A stretch of DNA of 64,000 nt from Nitrospirota bacterium (GTDB taxonomy: Bacteria > Nitrospirota > Thermodesulfovibrionia > UBA6902), in NCBI GenBank assembly GCA_016214845.1, contig JACRMS010000032.1, forward strand, positions 131,781-195,780. Direction: 5' to 3'. The position numbers and the translations under genes were made by a program. Shown here piece by piece: positions 26,906 to 36,443 of the stretch (position 1 is the stretch's first letter; each line of letters opens with the position of its first letter). The notes below the pieces were generated by a model. It had not been told where the DNA came from. It was given only the letters and a program-made list of their open reading frames with translations, and searched no databases.

Positions 26906-28219
26906 ATGAAAAAGATAATATTCCTGCTTGCTTTATTGTTACTCCCATCTGTCAGTTCCGCTTCTGACGCCGACAGGGTATTCAGGGAAAACCAGAAGTC
27001 CATTGTGGTTGTTACGGCGTATAACAACAAAGGCCAGCAGCTTACCGAGGGGACGGGATTTATCGCAAGCGCGGACGGCCTGATAATTACAAACTACCAT
27101 GTGATAGGCATTGCAAAGGATGTAAAGGTAAAGGCCGGCAGCAGGGCGCTGGATGTTGAGGGCGTGACCTACGCCGACAAAGATAATGACTTTGTGATAC
27201 TCAAGGTAAAAGGAAAAAATTTACCGGCCGTGAAACTCGGAGATGCCGGGAAGATAGATCCAGGCGCGAAGATCTATATCATTAGCAGCTCGGAAGATTC
27301 CGGCAACGTGATCTCTGAAGGGTCATTCAGAAAGATGAGAACAATTTCCCCGGGAAGAGAGGTTGTTGAGATCACCGCCCCTGTCTCGCACGGAAGCAGC
27401 GGCAGCCCTTTATTTAACAGCAACGGTGAAGTTGTCGGCATCACGACATTTCTGATCAGGAGGAGCGAGAACATTATTCTTGCGATGCCCTCTGACCTGT
27501 TGAGAGACAAGCTGCGGGCCGGGGGAAAGACCACCCCGATAAGCAGCATAATAAAAAATTACCGGAATTCTGCGGAGTACTGGTTCTATCTTGGTTATTA
27601 CCTCTCGGAGGCAGGCGCGGACAAGGAGGCGGCAGGTGTGTTCAAAGAGGCGATACGGCTTAAGCGCAATTTTGCCGAGGCATACTATTACCGCGGCGCG
27701 GCAAATGAAAAGCTGGGAAAGTATAAAGAGGCCGCTCGGGATTTCAAAGAGGCGATAAGATCAAAGGCTGATTTTACTGACGCGCATTGCAGCCTTGGTG
27801 TCACATATGGAAAGCTCGGCATGTACAAAGAGGCAGTGGAAGTTTTAAAGCAGGCTGTAAGGCTTGAGCCTGATTTTGCCGACGCATATTACAATCTTGG
27901 CGTCGCATACAGCAAACTCGGCATGTACAGGGAAGGAATCGAGGCAGGCAGAAAGGCCGTCAGCCTGAAACCCGATTTTGCTGACGCATATTACAACCTC
28001 GGCATTGCCTATGAAAAATCAGGCGGCTACAAAGATGCTGCTGCTGCCTTTCAAAAGGTCTTAAAATTCAAACCTGATTACGCTGAGGCCCATTACAATC
28101 TCGGGATTGTGTACTTATTATTGAACGATAAAGGCGCTGCCCTTGAAAGATATAAAACGCTGAAGTCCCTTAACAATGACTTGGCAAATAAATTATTCAG
28201 CCTGATCAACAAAAGCTGA
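26906..28219 (+). CDS. Trypsin-like serine protease with TPR repeats
   Basis: A 437-aa exported protein. Signal peptide MKKIIFLLALLLLPSVSSAS is followed by a trypsin-like domain with the triad His in IITNYHVIG, Asp in DKDNDFVILKV and Ser in GSSGSPLFN. At least five TPR repeats follow (FADAYYNLGVAYSKLGMY and similar). It resembles HtrA-type proteases without a PDZ domain, with TPRs for partner binding. I take ATG 26906; the upstream start at 26831 lies in a micro-repeat and would add a non-homologous N-terminus. It ends tail to tail with the DUF3568 gene, sharing the TGATCA of both stops. Confidence 0.85.
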   Translation: MKKIIFLLALLLLPSVSSASDADRVFRENQKSIVVVTAYNNKGQQLTEGTGFIASADGLIITNYHVIGIAKDVKVKAGSRALDVEGVTYADKDNDFVILKVKGKNLPAVKLGDAGKIDPGAKIYIISSSEDSGNVISEGSFRKMRTISPGREVVEITAPVSHGSSGSPLFNSNGEVVGITTFLIRRSENIILAMPSDLLRDKLRAGGKTTPISSIIKNYRNSAEYWFYLGYYLSEAGADKEAAGVFKEAIRLKRNFAEAYYYRGAANEKLGKYKEAARDFKEAIRSKADFTDAHCSLGVTYGKLGMYKEAVEVLKQAVRLEPDFADAYYNLGVAYSKLGMYREGIEAGRKAVSLKPDFADAYYNLGIAYEKSGGYKDAAAAFQKVLKFKPDYAEAHYNLGIVYLLLNDKGAALERYKTLKSLNNDLANKLFSLINKS

Positions 28220-28615
28220 TCAGATCCCAAGCGCAGAAGCAATAGCGGTATGCAATTTATCAGCCTCAACACGGTCCCCTAACGTACCGACCCTTATGCC
28301 GATAGACGTCACTTTCTGTCCCATGTCTCTTAATGCGATTACAACCTTTGCCCCGTCGCTCCTGACGGCGTTTATCTTTCCGTTTCTTCCTTCGTTTGAG
28401 CTGTCCGATATGCTGATCTTGAGGTTGCTCAACTCGGTGTTGGCCGCGTCCCACGCCTTTGTGTATTCAACCGGGTATTCTTTTATCAAAAGGCCGTCTA
28501 CATACTTGTATGCCAAAACTCCTGCCCCGGCGCCGACGCCTACAAGCGCTAATTCACACCCGTAAACGAAAAACAAAACGCACACTGCAAATAATAAATT
28601 CCTGATCTTTTTCAT
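28220..28615 (-). CDS. DUF3568-family lipoprotein
   Basis: A 131-aa protein with a lipoprotein signal (MKKIRNLLFAVCVLFFVYGC, lipidated Cys20). The remainder matches the DUF3568 family (small envelope lipoproteins), with GVGAGAGVLAYKYVDG and a conserved VTSIGIRVGTLGDRV. Function unknown. It is convergent with the protease gene. Confidence 0.75.
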   Translation of the reverse strand: MKKIRNLLFAVCVLFFVYGCELALVGVGAGAGVLAYKYVDGLLIKEYPVEYTKAWDAANTELSNLKISISDSSNEGRNGKINAVRSDGAKVVIALRDMGQKVTSIGIRVGTLGDRVEADKLHTAIASALGI

Positions 28616-28742
28616 TCTTCCTCCCGTGAGTTTAGAATATTAAATATAACACTGCATAAATTTACACGAAAGCTTTCGTTGATTGCAATATGTAATCTTT
28701 GCGGACCTGAATTAACCGGGTATTGCCTGAAACCCGTTATGG

Positions 28743-28748
28743 TAAAAT
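28743..28748 (+). promoter_or_regulatory. -10 element before the Sua5 gene, possibly leaderless
   Basis: TAAAAT ends 6 bases before ATG 28755, the same distance as at the protease gene. No ribosome site is seen. Confidence 0.35.
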
Positions 28749-28754
28749 GAACCC

Positions 28755-29363
28755 ATGCTGATTTTGCCTTTTACGGAAAAAAAATCCCGGGACATTTTTA
28801 AAAGGGCTTTAGACGTTCTTAAGAGCGGCGGCATTATCGCGTATCCTACCGAAAGCTTTTACGCGCTCGGGGTCCTGGCCGCGGATGAATCTGCTATCAA
28901 AAAATTGTTTGAGCTGAAAAAAAGACCTGTAGGCAAACCGCTGCCGGTAATCGTTGGCGATATGGACACGCTCAAATCTGTCGTGGAAAATATCCCGGCC
29001 AACGCTGGAAATTTGATAAAGAAATGCTGGCCCGGGCCGCTGACCATGATATTTAAGGCAAAGGGCAACGTCCCTTTTTTGCTGACCGGGGGAAGCGGAA
29101 AGGTCGCAGTGAGAATACCGGGCGAAAGCGTTGCCCTTCATCTGACAAGGGCGTTGAAGCTGCCTGTCACCTCCACCAGCGCAAATCCATCCGGGGAGCG
29201 GCCCGCGGAAGATCCGGGTGCGATCATGAAATATTTCGGTGATAAAATAGATTTGATTATTGACGGGGGGAAAGCGCCGGGCGGAAGGCCTTCCACGATT
29301 GTCGACGTTACTCTTGAGCCTCCAGTGGTTTTAAGAGAGGGGCGCATAGCTTTAAATGATTGA
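28755..29363 (+). CDS. tsaC: Threonylcarbamoyl-AMP synthase, Sua5/YrdC type
   Basis: A 202-aa enzyme of the YrdC fold that makes threonylcarbamoyl-AMP for t6A37 in ANN-decoding tRNAs. The N-terminal GGIIAYPTESFYALG, KKRPVGKPLPV, and C-terminal SANPSGE and VDVT segments are typical. The short form lacks the Sua5 C-terminal domain, so TsaC-type. A possible leaderless start is described separately. Confidence 0.88.
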   Translation: MLILPFTEKKSRDIFKRALDVLKSGGIIAYPTESFYALGVLAADESAIKKLFELKKRPVGKPLPVIVGDMDTLKSVVENIPANAGNLIKKCWPGPLTMIFKAKGNVPFLLTGGSGKVAVRIPGESVALHLTRALKLPVTSTSANPSGERPAEDPGAIMKYFGDKIDLIIDGGKAPGGRPSTIVDVTLEPPVVLREGRIALND

Positions 29364-29393
29364 TACCAACTCGGGTTAAAAATCAATTCATGT

Positions 29394-32300
29394 ATGAAAA
29401 AAATACTCCTCATCATACTTTTAGTAATTGTCATTCTCTCGATCTCTCTCATTGCCTTCATAAAGAGCCCCGCATTTATAAAAACTGCTACGAGCTTTAT
29501 CAATAGCCATACAAGCCTGCGCGTGGAGATAGGCGATCTGTCTTTCGTGGAAGGGCACCGAATGGTGATTAACGGCCTTCTGATAGAAGAGAAAAAGAAG
29601 GAGGGTTTCCGCCTCATCCTGCCGCACTCGGAGATCAGCGCAAGTCTAAGGGGCATCCTCAGAAAAAACATTGACGATATCGTTCTTGTAAAGCCCAGGA
29701 TCTCAGTCGCGTATAAAAAAGAGGGGAAAGGCAAAGTATCACTGCCGTTCACCTTCAACAGGATGTCCGTCAGTGATGCCGATGTGATGATTCAAGTAGA
29801 AAAGGATGGGGCGTTTCATATCAGCGCAATAACAATTTCGCTGAACAAAACAGCAGATGAGAAAATATCGTTTTTGTCCGGCAGCGCTTTTGTCGACGAA
29901 CTGGATTCGAAGATATCTTTAACAGCGGATATCGACACTGAAAAATTCAGCTTCAACAAGGCGCGGATAGAGGTCTCGCCAATAGACCTGCAAAGTCTTT
30001 CCTCTAAACACCCTCTGCCGTTTTTCAAAGACAAAGAGTTGAAAGGTTCCGGCAGGATCACAGTTGACATGGAAAGAGACAATTATGACGGAGGGGAGAA
30101 AATTAAGTACAAGACATCGGCGTTTATTGAAAATTTCCTGTTCCATTCTAAGGAACTGAACATCAATTTAAAAGACAGGCCTCTCGAATTTGTATCTCTT
30201 GGCGCTTACAGTTCTGAAAAAGATAATATTGAAATATCGTCAATGACGGCAAGCCTTTCGCAGTTAAATTTATTAAGCCTTCAGGGGACAGTAAAACACA
30301 TCTCTGCCGACAACCCTGACATCGATATTATTGCTGGATCTAAGAACATCAGCCTCAACGGGATAAAGAGCATCATCTCCGGCCCCGCAGTTGCGAAGCT
30401 CTTCGAAATAGACACGGACGGTTCCGTGGATGCGGGTGTCGTCATCTCCGGCAACCTTAAATCTCCGAAAGTCAAAGGCGAGATCTCAGCACATGGTGAG
30501 AAACTTGCCTGGAAGAATATAAGGCTCCAATCATTTGCAATGAGATGCCCTTTTGAATATGAAAAGGGATCTCTTGCAGTAAAAGGCGCATCTATGAGTG
30601 CCGCGGAATCCGCTTATCGCAGCCGGCCTGACAAAAAATATATTGGAAGATTGCAAAACATAAAATTTTTCATCCCTTCTTTTACATACATGAACTCGAT
30701 GCTTACGGCAAAAAATGTTCAGGTACGCGCTGACAGGGCGATTTATTACAATGGCAAAGAATATGAGGAGAAGGGAATTTCAGTTGACGGCTCCATCGAA
30801 GGGGACCTCGCCAATCATCAGTTCAAGGTCAAAGACCTGCTGATTGAAACCGGGTTTTTTAAACGGGTGACCGCTGATCTTAATTTTGTAAAAGGAAAAC
30901 CTGATATTGTTGACGCGGCGCTGAACTATGACAGCATTGATATTGAGCAATTATCAAAAAAATATTTTAATGACCTTCTCAAAAAGAAAGGCCTCCGCGT
31001 AAAAGGGAGCGGCTCTTTGCAAGCCGCGTTTAAGGTGACCATCCCTGAAAATGCAGCGCCGGGCATATCGGGCACAGCCAGTTTAAATCTCACTCATGCC
31101 GGGTTTTCGTCTTCCGATGAGACCCTTGTCTGCGAGGGATTGGAAATGAAGATCTCAAATGCATTTGAATTCACATTCCCCATTAAGCAGGCAAATTTCA
31201 GGCTTGATTCTGAAGCTGGAAACTTCGAACTTTTATACGGCAAGTTTTATGGCAGCTTCAGGGACAAAGCGCTGGGCCTTTCTGCTTCGGGAAAATATAC
31301 GAAGGCTGACGATTCTATCCACATCACTGAATCTAAAATGGGTCTGACCGGCATAGGGAACATACTTCTGTCCGGCATGATTTCAAATATTACGAAGTCT
31401 CCGTTATTCAACACGGACGTTCAGATTGCGGGGCTTTCAAATAAAGAGGTCCACAATTTCTTCATCCGTGAAACCTTTCAGGACCAGCTCCCGCTCCTGT
31501 CTCAACTTGAAGTAACCGGTGAAAGTTCAGCGAGGCTGAATATACAGGGCGCGCCGGACCACTTTACTGCAAGCGGCTATATTCAGGTTGCGGATATGGA
31601 TATCGCGGTTAAAAGTCCCGACAACGCCGTGAAGGGGATAAACATTTTTCTTCCTCTAAATCTGTCTTATCCGAAGCCTCTTCATTCTCTAAAAGAAATA
31701 CGTTTCGGCTCGATACGTATCAACGACTTTTCATGGTCGATGCTGAAATTAAAAAACATTGAGGCCTTCCCCTCTGTCTGGGACAATAACGTTGTCTTTA
31801 AAAAGGACATTGTCATCCCGGTCATGGGAGGAGACATTGTGCTGAAGGACATTATTTACGGCGGCATCTTTGCACCTGAAAAGCAGCTGCGCCTGTCGAT
31901 CGACATAAAAGATATTGACCTTGATAAGGCGAGCGCCGCTTTTGGACTGCCCGAATTCAGCGGAAGGCTTTCAGGTGCTATCCCGCGAGTTACCCTCGTT
32001 CAGGACAATCTCCGCACCGAGGGCGGGATCAGCCTTGAACTCTTCGGCGGTAAAATGAGGATCGGCAATCTCTCCGTTGATAATGTCTTCGGTCCCGCCG
32101 CTTCGATTAAATCAGATATAGAATTTGAGGACATTGACCTCGGCAGGCTGACAAATACATTTGATTTCGGACATATCTCCGGGGTGGTCCGCGGAAGCGT
32201 CAGCGACCTTGTTATTTCAAACGGGCAGGCCGAACATTTTAAGGCAATGGTAGAGAGCTATAAGAAGAAAGGCGTTGACCAGAGAATTAGCGTGAACGCT

Positions 32301-32585
32301 CTGAAAAAGATCTCTATCCTCGGGTCAGGTTCCTCCACCTCGATCCTGGACAAAGGGATATATCAATTATTCAAGGAATACAGGTACGAAAAACTCGGGT
32401 TCAGGGCATATTTAAAAAACGATAACCTCCTGCTTACCGGCATCGAAAACGAAGGTGACAAGAGCTTTCTTGTGAAGGGCGGGCTTCTCCCGCCGAAGGT
32501 GGATGTCATCAATTATACACAGAACATCTCGTTCCAGGAAATGGTCAGCAGGCTTGAGAGGCTGAAACAGGCGGGGAAAGAATGA
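29394..32585 (+). CDS. AsmA-like/YdbH-type inner-membrane bridge protein
   Basis: A 1063-aa protein with one N-terminal anchor (MKKILLIILLVIVILSISLI) and a long periplasmic beta-rich body. It resembles the AsmA/TamB/YdbH bridge-like family proposed to move phospholipid between inner and outer membranes. The next gene, YdbL/DUF1318-like, is the usual YdbH partner, which supports the YdbH branch. The C-terminus carries a NALKKISILGSGSS segment. It directly follows the Sua5 gene (30 bp). Confidence 0.78.
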   Translation: MKKILLIILLVIVILSISLIAFIKSPAFIKTATSFINSHTSLRVEIGDLSFVEGHRMVINGLLIEEKKKEGFRLILPHSEISASLRGILRKNIDDIVLVKPRISVAYKKEGKGKVSLPFTFNRMSVSDADVMIQVEKDGAFHISAITISLNKTADEKISFLSGSAFVDELDSKISLTADIDTEKFSFNKARIEVSPIDLQSLSSKHPLPFFKDKELKGSGRITVDMERDNYDGGEKIKYKTSAFIENFLFHSKELNINLKDRPLEFVSLGAYSSEKDNIEISSMTASLSQLNLLSLQGTVKHISADNPDIDIIAGSKNISLNGIKSIISGPAVAKLFEIDTDGSVDAGVVISGNLKSPKVKGEISAHGEKLAWKNIRLQSFAMRCPFEYEKGSLAVKGASMSAAESAYRSRPDKKYIGRLQNIKFFIPSFTYMNSMLTAKNVQVRADRAIYYNGKEYEEKGISVDGSIEGDLANHQFKVKDLLIETGFFKRVTADLNFVKGKPDIVDAALNYDSIDIEQLSKKYFNDLLKKKGLRVKGSGSLQAAFKVTIPENAAPGISGTASLNLTHAGFSSSDETLVCEGLEMKISNAFEFTFPIKQANFRLDSEAGNFELLYGKFYGSFRDKALGLSASGKYTKADDSIHITESKMGLTGIGNILLSGMISNITKSPLFNTDVQIAGLSNKEVHNFFIRETFQDQLPLLSQLEVTGESSARLNIQGAPDHFTASGYIQVADMDIAVKSPDNAVKGINIFLPLNLSYPKPLHSLKEIRFGSIRINDFSWSMLKLKNIEAFPSVWDNNVVFKKDIVIPVMGGDIVLKDIIYGGIFAPEKQLRLSIDIKDIDLDKASAAFGLPEFSGRLSGAIPRVTLVQDNLRTEGGISLELFGGKMRIGNLSVDNVFGPAASIKSDIEFEDIDLGRLTNTFDFGHISGVVRGSVSDLVISNGQAEHFKAMVESYKKKGVDQRISVNALKKISILGSGSSTSILDKGIYQLFKEYRYEKLGFRAYLKNDNLLLTGIENEGDKSFLVKGGLLPPKVDVINYTQNISFQEMVSRLERLKQAGKE

Positions 32586-32646
32586 GATAGCGGTGGACCT
32601 GAAAATGTTTTATAATTGTGTCATAAACTTTCATCAGGAGGCAGCA

Positions 32647-33291
32647 ATGAAAAAAAGGGTAAAGAAATCATTTTTGTATTCGCTGATATTTTTTATAACT
32701 TCTTGCGTGACCATAAACATATATTTCCCGGCGGCTGCGGTTGAAAAAGCGGCTGACAAGATCGTTGAAGATGTCTGGGGCGAACAAGGGGAAAAGCCAA
32801 AGCAGGACGAACAAAAAAAGGAAGGACCAATAAATAAGGAAGATCAGAAGAAACAGGGCGAACCCCAGAGCATGATTGATAGCCCGGTGAGATTTACGTT
32901 CTCACTGCTCGGCGCAAAACAGGCATATGCCCAGGAAGCGGACATCAATGTGACAACCCCTGCCATCAGGGCCTTGAAAGACTCCATACAGAAAAGGGCT
33001 GACTCGATCAAGCCGTTCATGGACAGCGGAAACGCGGGCCTTACCAATGACGGCCTTCTGGCCGTGCGCAGCGCCGAGGGGCTGAACTTAAAGGACAAGG
33101 CAAACCTCTCAAGGCTCGTTGAGGCGGAAAACAAAGACAGGGAGGCCCTCTATTCGGAGATCGCAAAGGCGAACAACTTTCAGCCGGACAGAATTCCTTC
33201 CATAAAAAAGATTTTTGCCGGAAGCTGGATCAAGAACGCAAGACAAGGCTGGTGGGTCCAGGACAGCGGCGGGAACTGGAAACAGAAATAG
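32647..33291 (+). CDS. YdbL-like DUF1318 lipoprotein
   Basis: A 214-aa protein with a lipoprotein signal ending FFITSC. Immediately after the Cys comes VTINIYFPAAAVEKAADKIV, a stretch resembling the small YnbE lipoprotein plus the DUF1318 start; the C-terminal half LLAVRSAEGLNLKDKANLSR and SWIKNARQGWWVQ is DUF1318. ATG 32647 has AGGAGG upstream. Together with the YdbH-like gene this looks like the ydbH-ynbE-ydbL system with YnbE merged or missing. Confidence 0.78.
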   Translation: MKKRVKKSFLYSLIFFITSCVTINIYFPAAAVEKAADKIVEDVWGEQGEKPKQDEQKKEGPINKEDQKKQGEPQSMIDSPVRFTFSLLGAKQAYAQEADINVTTPAIRALKDSIQKRADSIKPFMDSGNAGLTNDGLLAVRSAEGLNLKDKANLSRLVEAENKDREALYSEIAKANNFQPDRIPSIKKIFAGSWIKNARQGWWVQDSGGNWKQK

Positions 33292-33292
33292 T

Positions 33293-34285
33293 CTAAAGGA
33301 CTAATATCATGGCCTTATAAATCAGCCACGCCATGATCGCGCACATCGGAAGTGTGAGTATCCATGCCATTACTATACTTCTTGCTACACCCCACCTGAC
33401 TGCCGAGGCCCTTTTCGTAGCCCCGACTCCCATTATGGTGGATGAAATTATGTGGGTCGTTGAAAGCGGCAGGCCTATTCTTGATGCTATCTCTATTATT
33501 GTGCCTGCGGACGCCTCAGCGGCAAAACCGTGAATGGGCTGAAGGTGGACAAGACGCACTCCAAGTGTTTTTATTATCCTCCAGCCGCCTATTGCAGTGC
33601 CGAGCGCCATTGCAGTAGCGCACAGAAGCATTGCCCATAACGGCACCTCGAAGACCTGAAGTTTATAATAGCTCACAAGGGCCATGGTTATTATGCCCAT
33701 TGTTTTTTGGGCGTCGTTATTGCCGTGACTGAAGGCCATGTAGGCTGCCGACACTATTTGGAGCCTGTTGAAGAATGTGTTTACAAATGCAATCGGGGAC
33801 CTGCCGAAAAGCCACATGAGGAACAGCATCAAAAGAAAGCCGAGGCCAAAACCAACGAGGGGTGAAACAATCAACCCTATTAAAACCTTGTATACGCCTT
33901 TCTCCATGATAACATCTGTCCCCGCCGTTGCGACTGCCGCCCCGAGTATACTCGCAAGCAGGGCATGGCTTGAAGATGTGGGAAGTCCGAAATACCATGT
34001 TATTAAGTCCCACAGTATTGCGGCCAGAAGTGCGGCGACAACAGTGGCCTGTGTGATATATGCCGCCTCCACAAGTCCTGCCCCGACCGTCTTGGCAACT
34101 GCGGTGCCTGTCAGTGCACCGAATAAATTCAATACCGCCGCCATGGAAACAGCCACTCTTGGAGACAAAACTCTTGTTGATACTGAAGTGGCGATGGCGT
34201 TTGCAGTGTCGTGAAAACCGTTTATAAAATCAAAGATTGTGGCAAGGACTATTACGCATACAAGGAGGAAATAAGTGTCATGCAT
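33293..34285 (-). CDS. pit: Pit-family low-affinity phosphate transporter
   Basis: A 330-aa integral membrane H+/Na+-phosphate symporter. The duplicated signature is present as DFINGFHDTANAIATSVSTR near the N-terminus and AAEASAGTIIEIASRIGLPL near the C-terminus, with about ten hydrophobic helices. It overlaps the DUF47 gene by 8 bp, the usual pit-DUF47 operon in which the PhoU-like protein modulates uptake. Confidence 0.92.
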   Translation of the reverse strand: MHDTYFLLVCVIVLATIFDFINGFHDTANAIATSVSTRVLSPRVAVSMAAVLNLFGALTGTAVAKTVGAGLVEAAYITQATVVAALLAAILWDLITWYFGLPTSSSHALLASILGAAVATAGTDVIMEKGVYKVLIGLIVSPLVGFGLGFLLMLFLMWLFGRSPIAFVNTFFNRLQIVSAAYMAFSHGNNDAQKTMGIITMALVSYYKLQVFEVPLWAMLLCATAMALGTAIGGWRIIKTLGVRLVHLQPIHGFAAEASAGTIIEIASRIGLPLSTTHIISSTIMGVGATKRASAVRWGVARSIVMAWILTLPMCAIMAWLIYKAMILVL

Positions 34286-34901
34286 GTTTAAGGACTATGC
34301 TTTCAAGAATATTTGCTACGTCTTCGCAAGTGTCGCTGGCGTCTTCAAGGTGCTCATAGACCTCTTTCCATTTGATGACTGTGATGGGATCTTTTATGTT
34401 ATCAAATAATTTTACAAGCCCCTCTCTGAAGATCCTGTCTCCCCTGTTTTCGAGCCTGTTGATTTCGATGCAGTATTCCTGGATATAAGTATATTTTTTG
34501 CCTTTCAGGCAGCTGATGGCCTTTGTGATTATCTCGGTAGTTTCATGCAGGGTCTTTGCAAGCTCGACCGCCTCCGGCAAAGGGTTGTTCAACTTGAATA
34601 AGACCGCCCTGTCCGCGGAAGCCCATATTAGATCAAGCACATCATCCAGACAGCTTATGAGGGAGTGAATGTCTTCCCTGTCCAGCGGGGTAATGAAGGT
34701 CTTGTTGAGTTTTCTCATGACCTCATGAGTGAGCATGTCGCCTTCCTGCTCTGCTTCATGTATCTCTTTTGCCTTTTCAGCCGCAAAATCGAAATTCCCC
34801 ATCATGTCGACAAGCGATACAGCGCCTCTGTTTACATTAAGAGCCGCTTTTTCGAACATATCGAAGAAATCAATTTCTTTAGGAAAGAACTTTTTCATCA
34901 T
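34278..34901 (-). CDS. PhoU-like DUF47 protein, Pit accessory
   Basis: A 207-aa alpha-helical protein of the TIGR00153/DUF47 family. HEAEQEGDMLTHEVMRKLNK and INRLENRGDRIFREGLVKLF carry the E/D-rich metal-binding helices of PhoU-like proteins. It precedes and overlaps pit. A good sigma70 promoter is upstream (34932-34960). Confidence 0.9.
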   Translation of the reverse strand: MMKKFFPKEIDFFDMFEKAALNVNRGAVSLVDMMGNFDFAAEKAKEIHEAEQEGDMLTHEVMRKLNKTFITPLDREDIHSLISCLDDVLDLIWASADRAVLFKLNNPLPEAVELAKTLHETTEIITKAISCLKGKKYTYIQEYCIEINRLENRGDRIFREGLVKLFDNIKDPITVIKWKEVYEHLEDASDTCEDVANILESIVLKHA

Positions 34902-34931
34902 TGCGTGTTTGATACCTGAATATGTGGTAAA

Positions 34932-34960
34932 AGAATACTAAAATATCGTACTAATGTCAA
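34932..34960 (-). promoter_or_regulatory. Sigma70 promoter of the DUF47-pit operon
   Basis: TTGACA (34960-34955), 17-bp spacer, TATTCT (34937-34932), about 30 bp before the ATG at 34901. Matches consensus well. Confidence 0.65.
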
Positions 34961-35337
34961 CCGCGATGCACGCATAAAGTGCTGCCATCCGCCGCCTGAA
35001 AAGTTAACTGTCCACAAACAAAAGGCATTACAAATTTATTTAATAACTTCAAAACTCTCTATTGCAAAATGAGGGGTGAAGGGGAGGTTGACAGCGTTGC
35101 TGTTCCTCCCCTTCTTGGGTGATGAAGGGGACTGAAGGGAAACTCTGTAGCATCACTCTACAGAGGACTTATTTCATTTAAGTTAGTAACGTTTTAAAAC
35201 AAAAAAAGGTCCCGCAATATGATTTAAATCATATTCAATAAGTTTTCTTTGAATAAAATTTATGTTCCCGGATTCAATAAATGATAGTTATTAGTTTATT
35301 TGATGTAATGGGTGCAGCGGAGCAGATAGGGAGTTAA
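34961..35337. other. Spacer with two hairpins and a palindromic operator
   Basis: No gene seen. It holds a strong hairpin at 35078-35114 (arms GAAGGGGAGG / CCTCCCCTTC, with an inner GACAGC / GCTGTT stem) and a second at 35143-35165 (CTCTGTAG / CTACAGAG). A perfect 20-bp palindrome AATATGATTTAAATCATATT lies at 35216-35235. The last contains TGATTTAAATCA, the shape of Crp/Fnr-family sites. Confidence 0.5.
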
Positions 35338-36438
35338 TTACAGATTCTTCTTGATAATATTGTAGTACATGTCCCTCTGTGCCGGCTGAAACCCTGCTGT
35401 CTTTATTGAATTGATAATATCCTGGACCGAGACCCTGTACTTCACTCCGGCTGACGCGACAACATTTTCTTCAATCATTGTTGAGCCGAAATCATTCGCT
35501 CCGAATCTCAAAGCCACCTGCGCCATCTTCAATCCCTGCGTCACCCACGACGCCTGAATGTTAGGTACATTGTCAAGATAGACGCGTGAAAGCGCCAGCA
35601 CCCGGAGATAGTCAATTGCAGTAGCAGCGTGAAAGGGGTTGGGGGTTGGGGGTTGGGGGTTGGTTTTTCTTTTCTTACCAATCCCTAATCCCTGATCCCT
35701 AATCCCTAATTCAGTGTTGCCCGGCTGAAAGCTCCACGGGATAAAAGCCGTGAAACCATTTGTCCTGTCCTGCAATCTTCGTATTGCATCAAGGTGTTCT
35801 ATTATGTCTTCCGGCCCTTCAACACTGCCGAACATCATTGTAGCAGTAGTCTTCATCCCGATGCGGTGCGCCTGTTCCATCACCTCAAGCCACCTGTCCT
35901 TGCCGATCTTCTTTGGGCTGATCTTTTCCCGTATCCTGTCAGAGAGGATCTCTGCCCCTCCGCCGGGGATCGAGTCAAGTCCGGCTTCATTTAAAATTTG
36001 CAAAGTCTTTTTTATGGAAAGTTCCGCCTTGTCCGCCATGTAGCAAACCTCCGGAGGTGAGAAACCGTGGATGTGGATCGGGAATTTATCCTTGATGGTC
36101 TTCAAAAGGTCAACGTAATAATTTATATCAAGCTCTGGATGGAGCCCGCCCTGAATAAGTATCTGCGTGCCGCCGAGTGAAATGGTTTCCTTTATCTTGC
36201 TGAAAAGCTTTCTCCTGCCCAAGACATAAGCATCGGGGTCATCCTTGTCCCTGTAAAATGCGCAGAACTTGCATTTGTTGATGCACACATTCGTGTAATT
36301 GATATTGCGGTCAATGATAAACGTGACTATTCCGTCAGAATGCAGCTTCTTTCTCGAACCGTCAGCCATCTGACCGAGCCCGAGAAGGTCAGCGGATTTG
36401 AGAAGGGTCAATGCCTGTTTTTTGGTTATCCTGTTCAT
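35338..36438 (-). CDS. mqnC: Cyclic dehypoxanthine futalosine synthase
   Basis: A 366-aa radical SAM enzyme, cyclising step of the futalosine menaquinone route. The 4Fe-4S centre is CINKCKFCAF (CX3CX2C) and HPELDINYY, HGFSPPEV and GGGAEI are typical. After SFQPGNTEL an extra segment of about 24 residues (GIRDQGLGIGKKRKTNPQPP and on) is encoded by a G/T- and CCCTAAT-rich micro-repeat and has no place in the normal family. It ends before ATAIDYLRVLALSR, which is canonical again. mqnE lies 5 bp upstream in the same operon. Confidence 0.93.
   Translation of the reverse strand: MNRITKKQALTLLKSADLLGLGQMADGSRKKLHSDGIVTFIIDRNINYTNVCINKCKFCAFYRDKDDPDAYVLGRRKLFSKIKETISLGGTQILIQGGLHPELDINYYVDLLKTIKDKFPIHIHGFSPPEVCYMADKAELSIKKTLQILNEAGLDSIPGGGAEILSDRIREKISPKKIGKDRWLEVMEQAHRIGMKTTATMMFGSVEGPEDIIEHLDAIRRLQDRTNGFTAFIPWSFQPGNTELGIRDQGLGIGKKRKTNPQPPTPNPFHAATAIDYLRVLALSRVYLDNVPNIQASWVTQGLKMAQVALRFGANDFGSTMIEENVVASAGVKYRVSVQDIINSIKTAGFQPAQRDMYYNIIKKNL
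35637..35711. repeat. CCCTAAT-type inverted micro-repeat inside mqnC
   Basis: On the + strand a GGGGGTTGGGGGTTGGGG run is followed by a CCCTAATCCCTGATCCC run, near reverse complements. It is read in frame within mqnC. The same family is at 54501 in the atp operon. Confidence 0.8.
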
Positions 36439-36443
36439 TTTTA

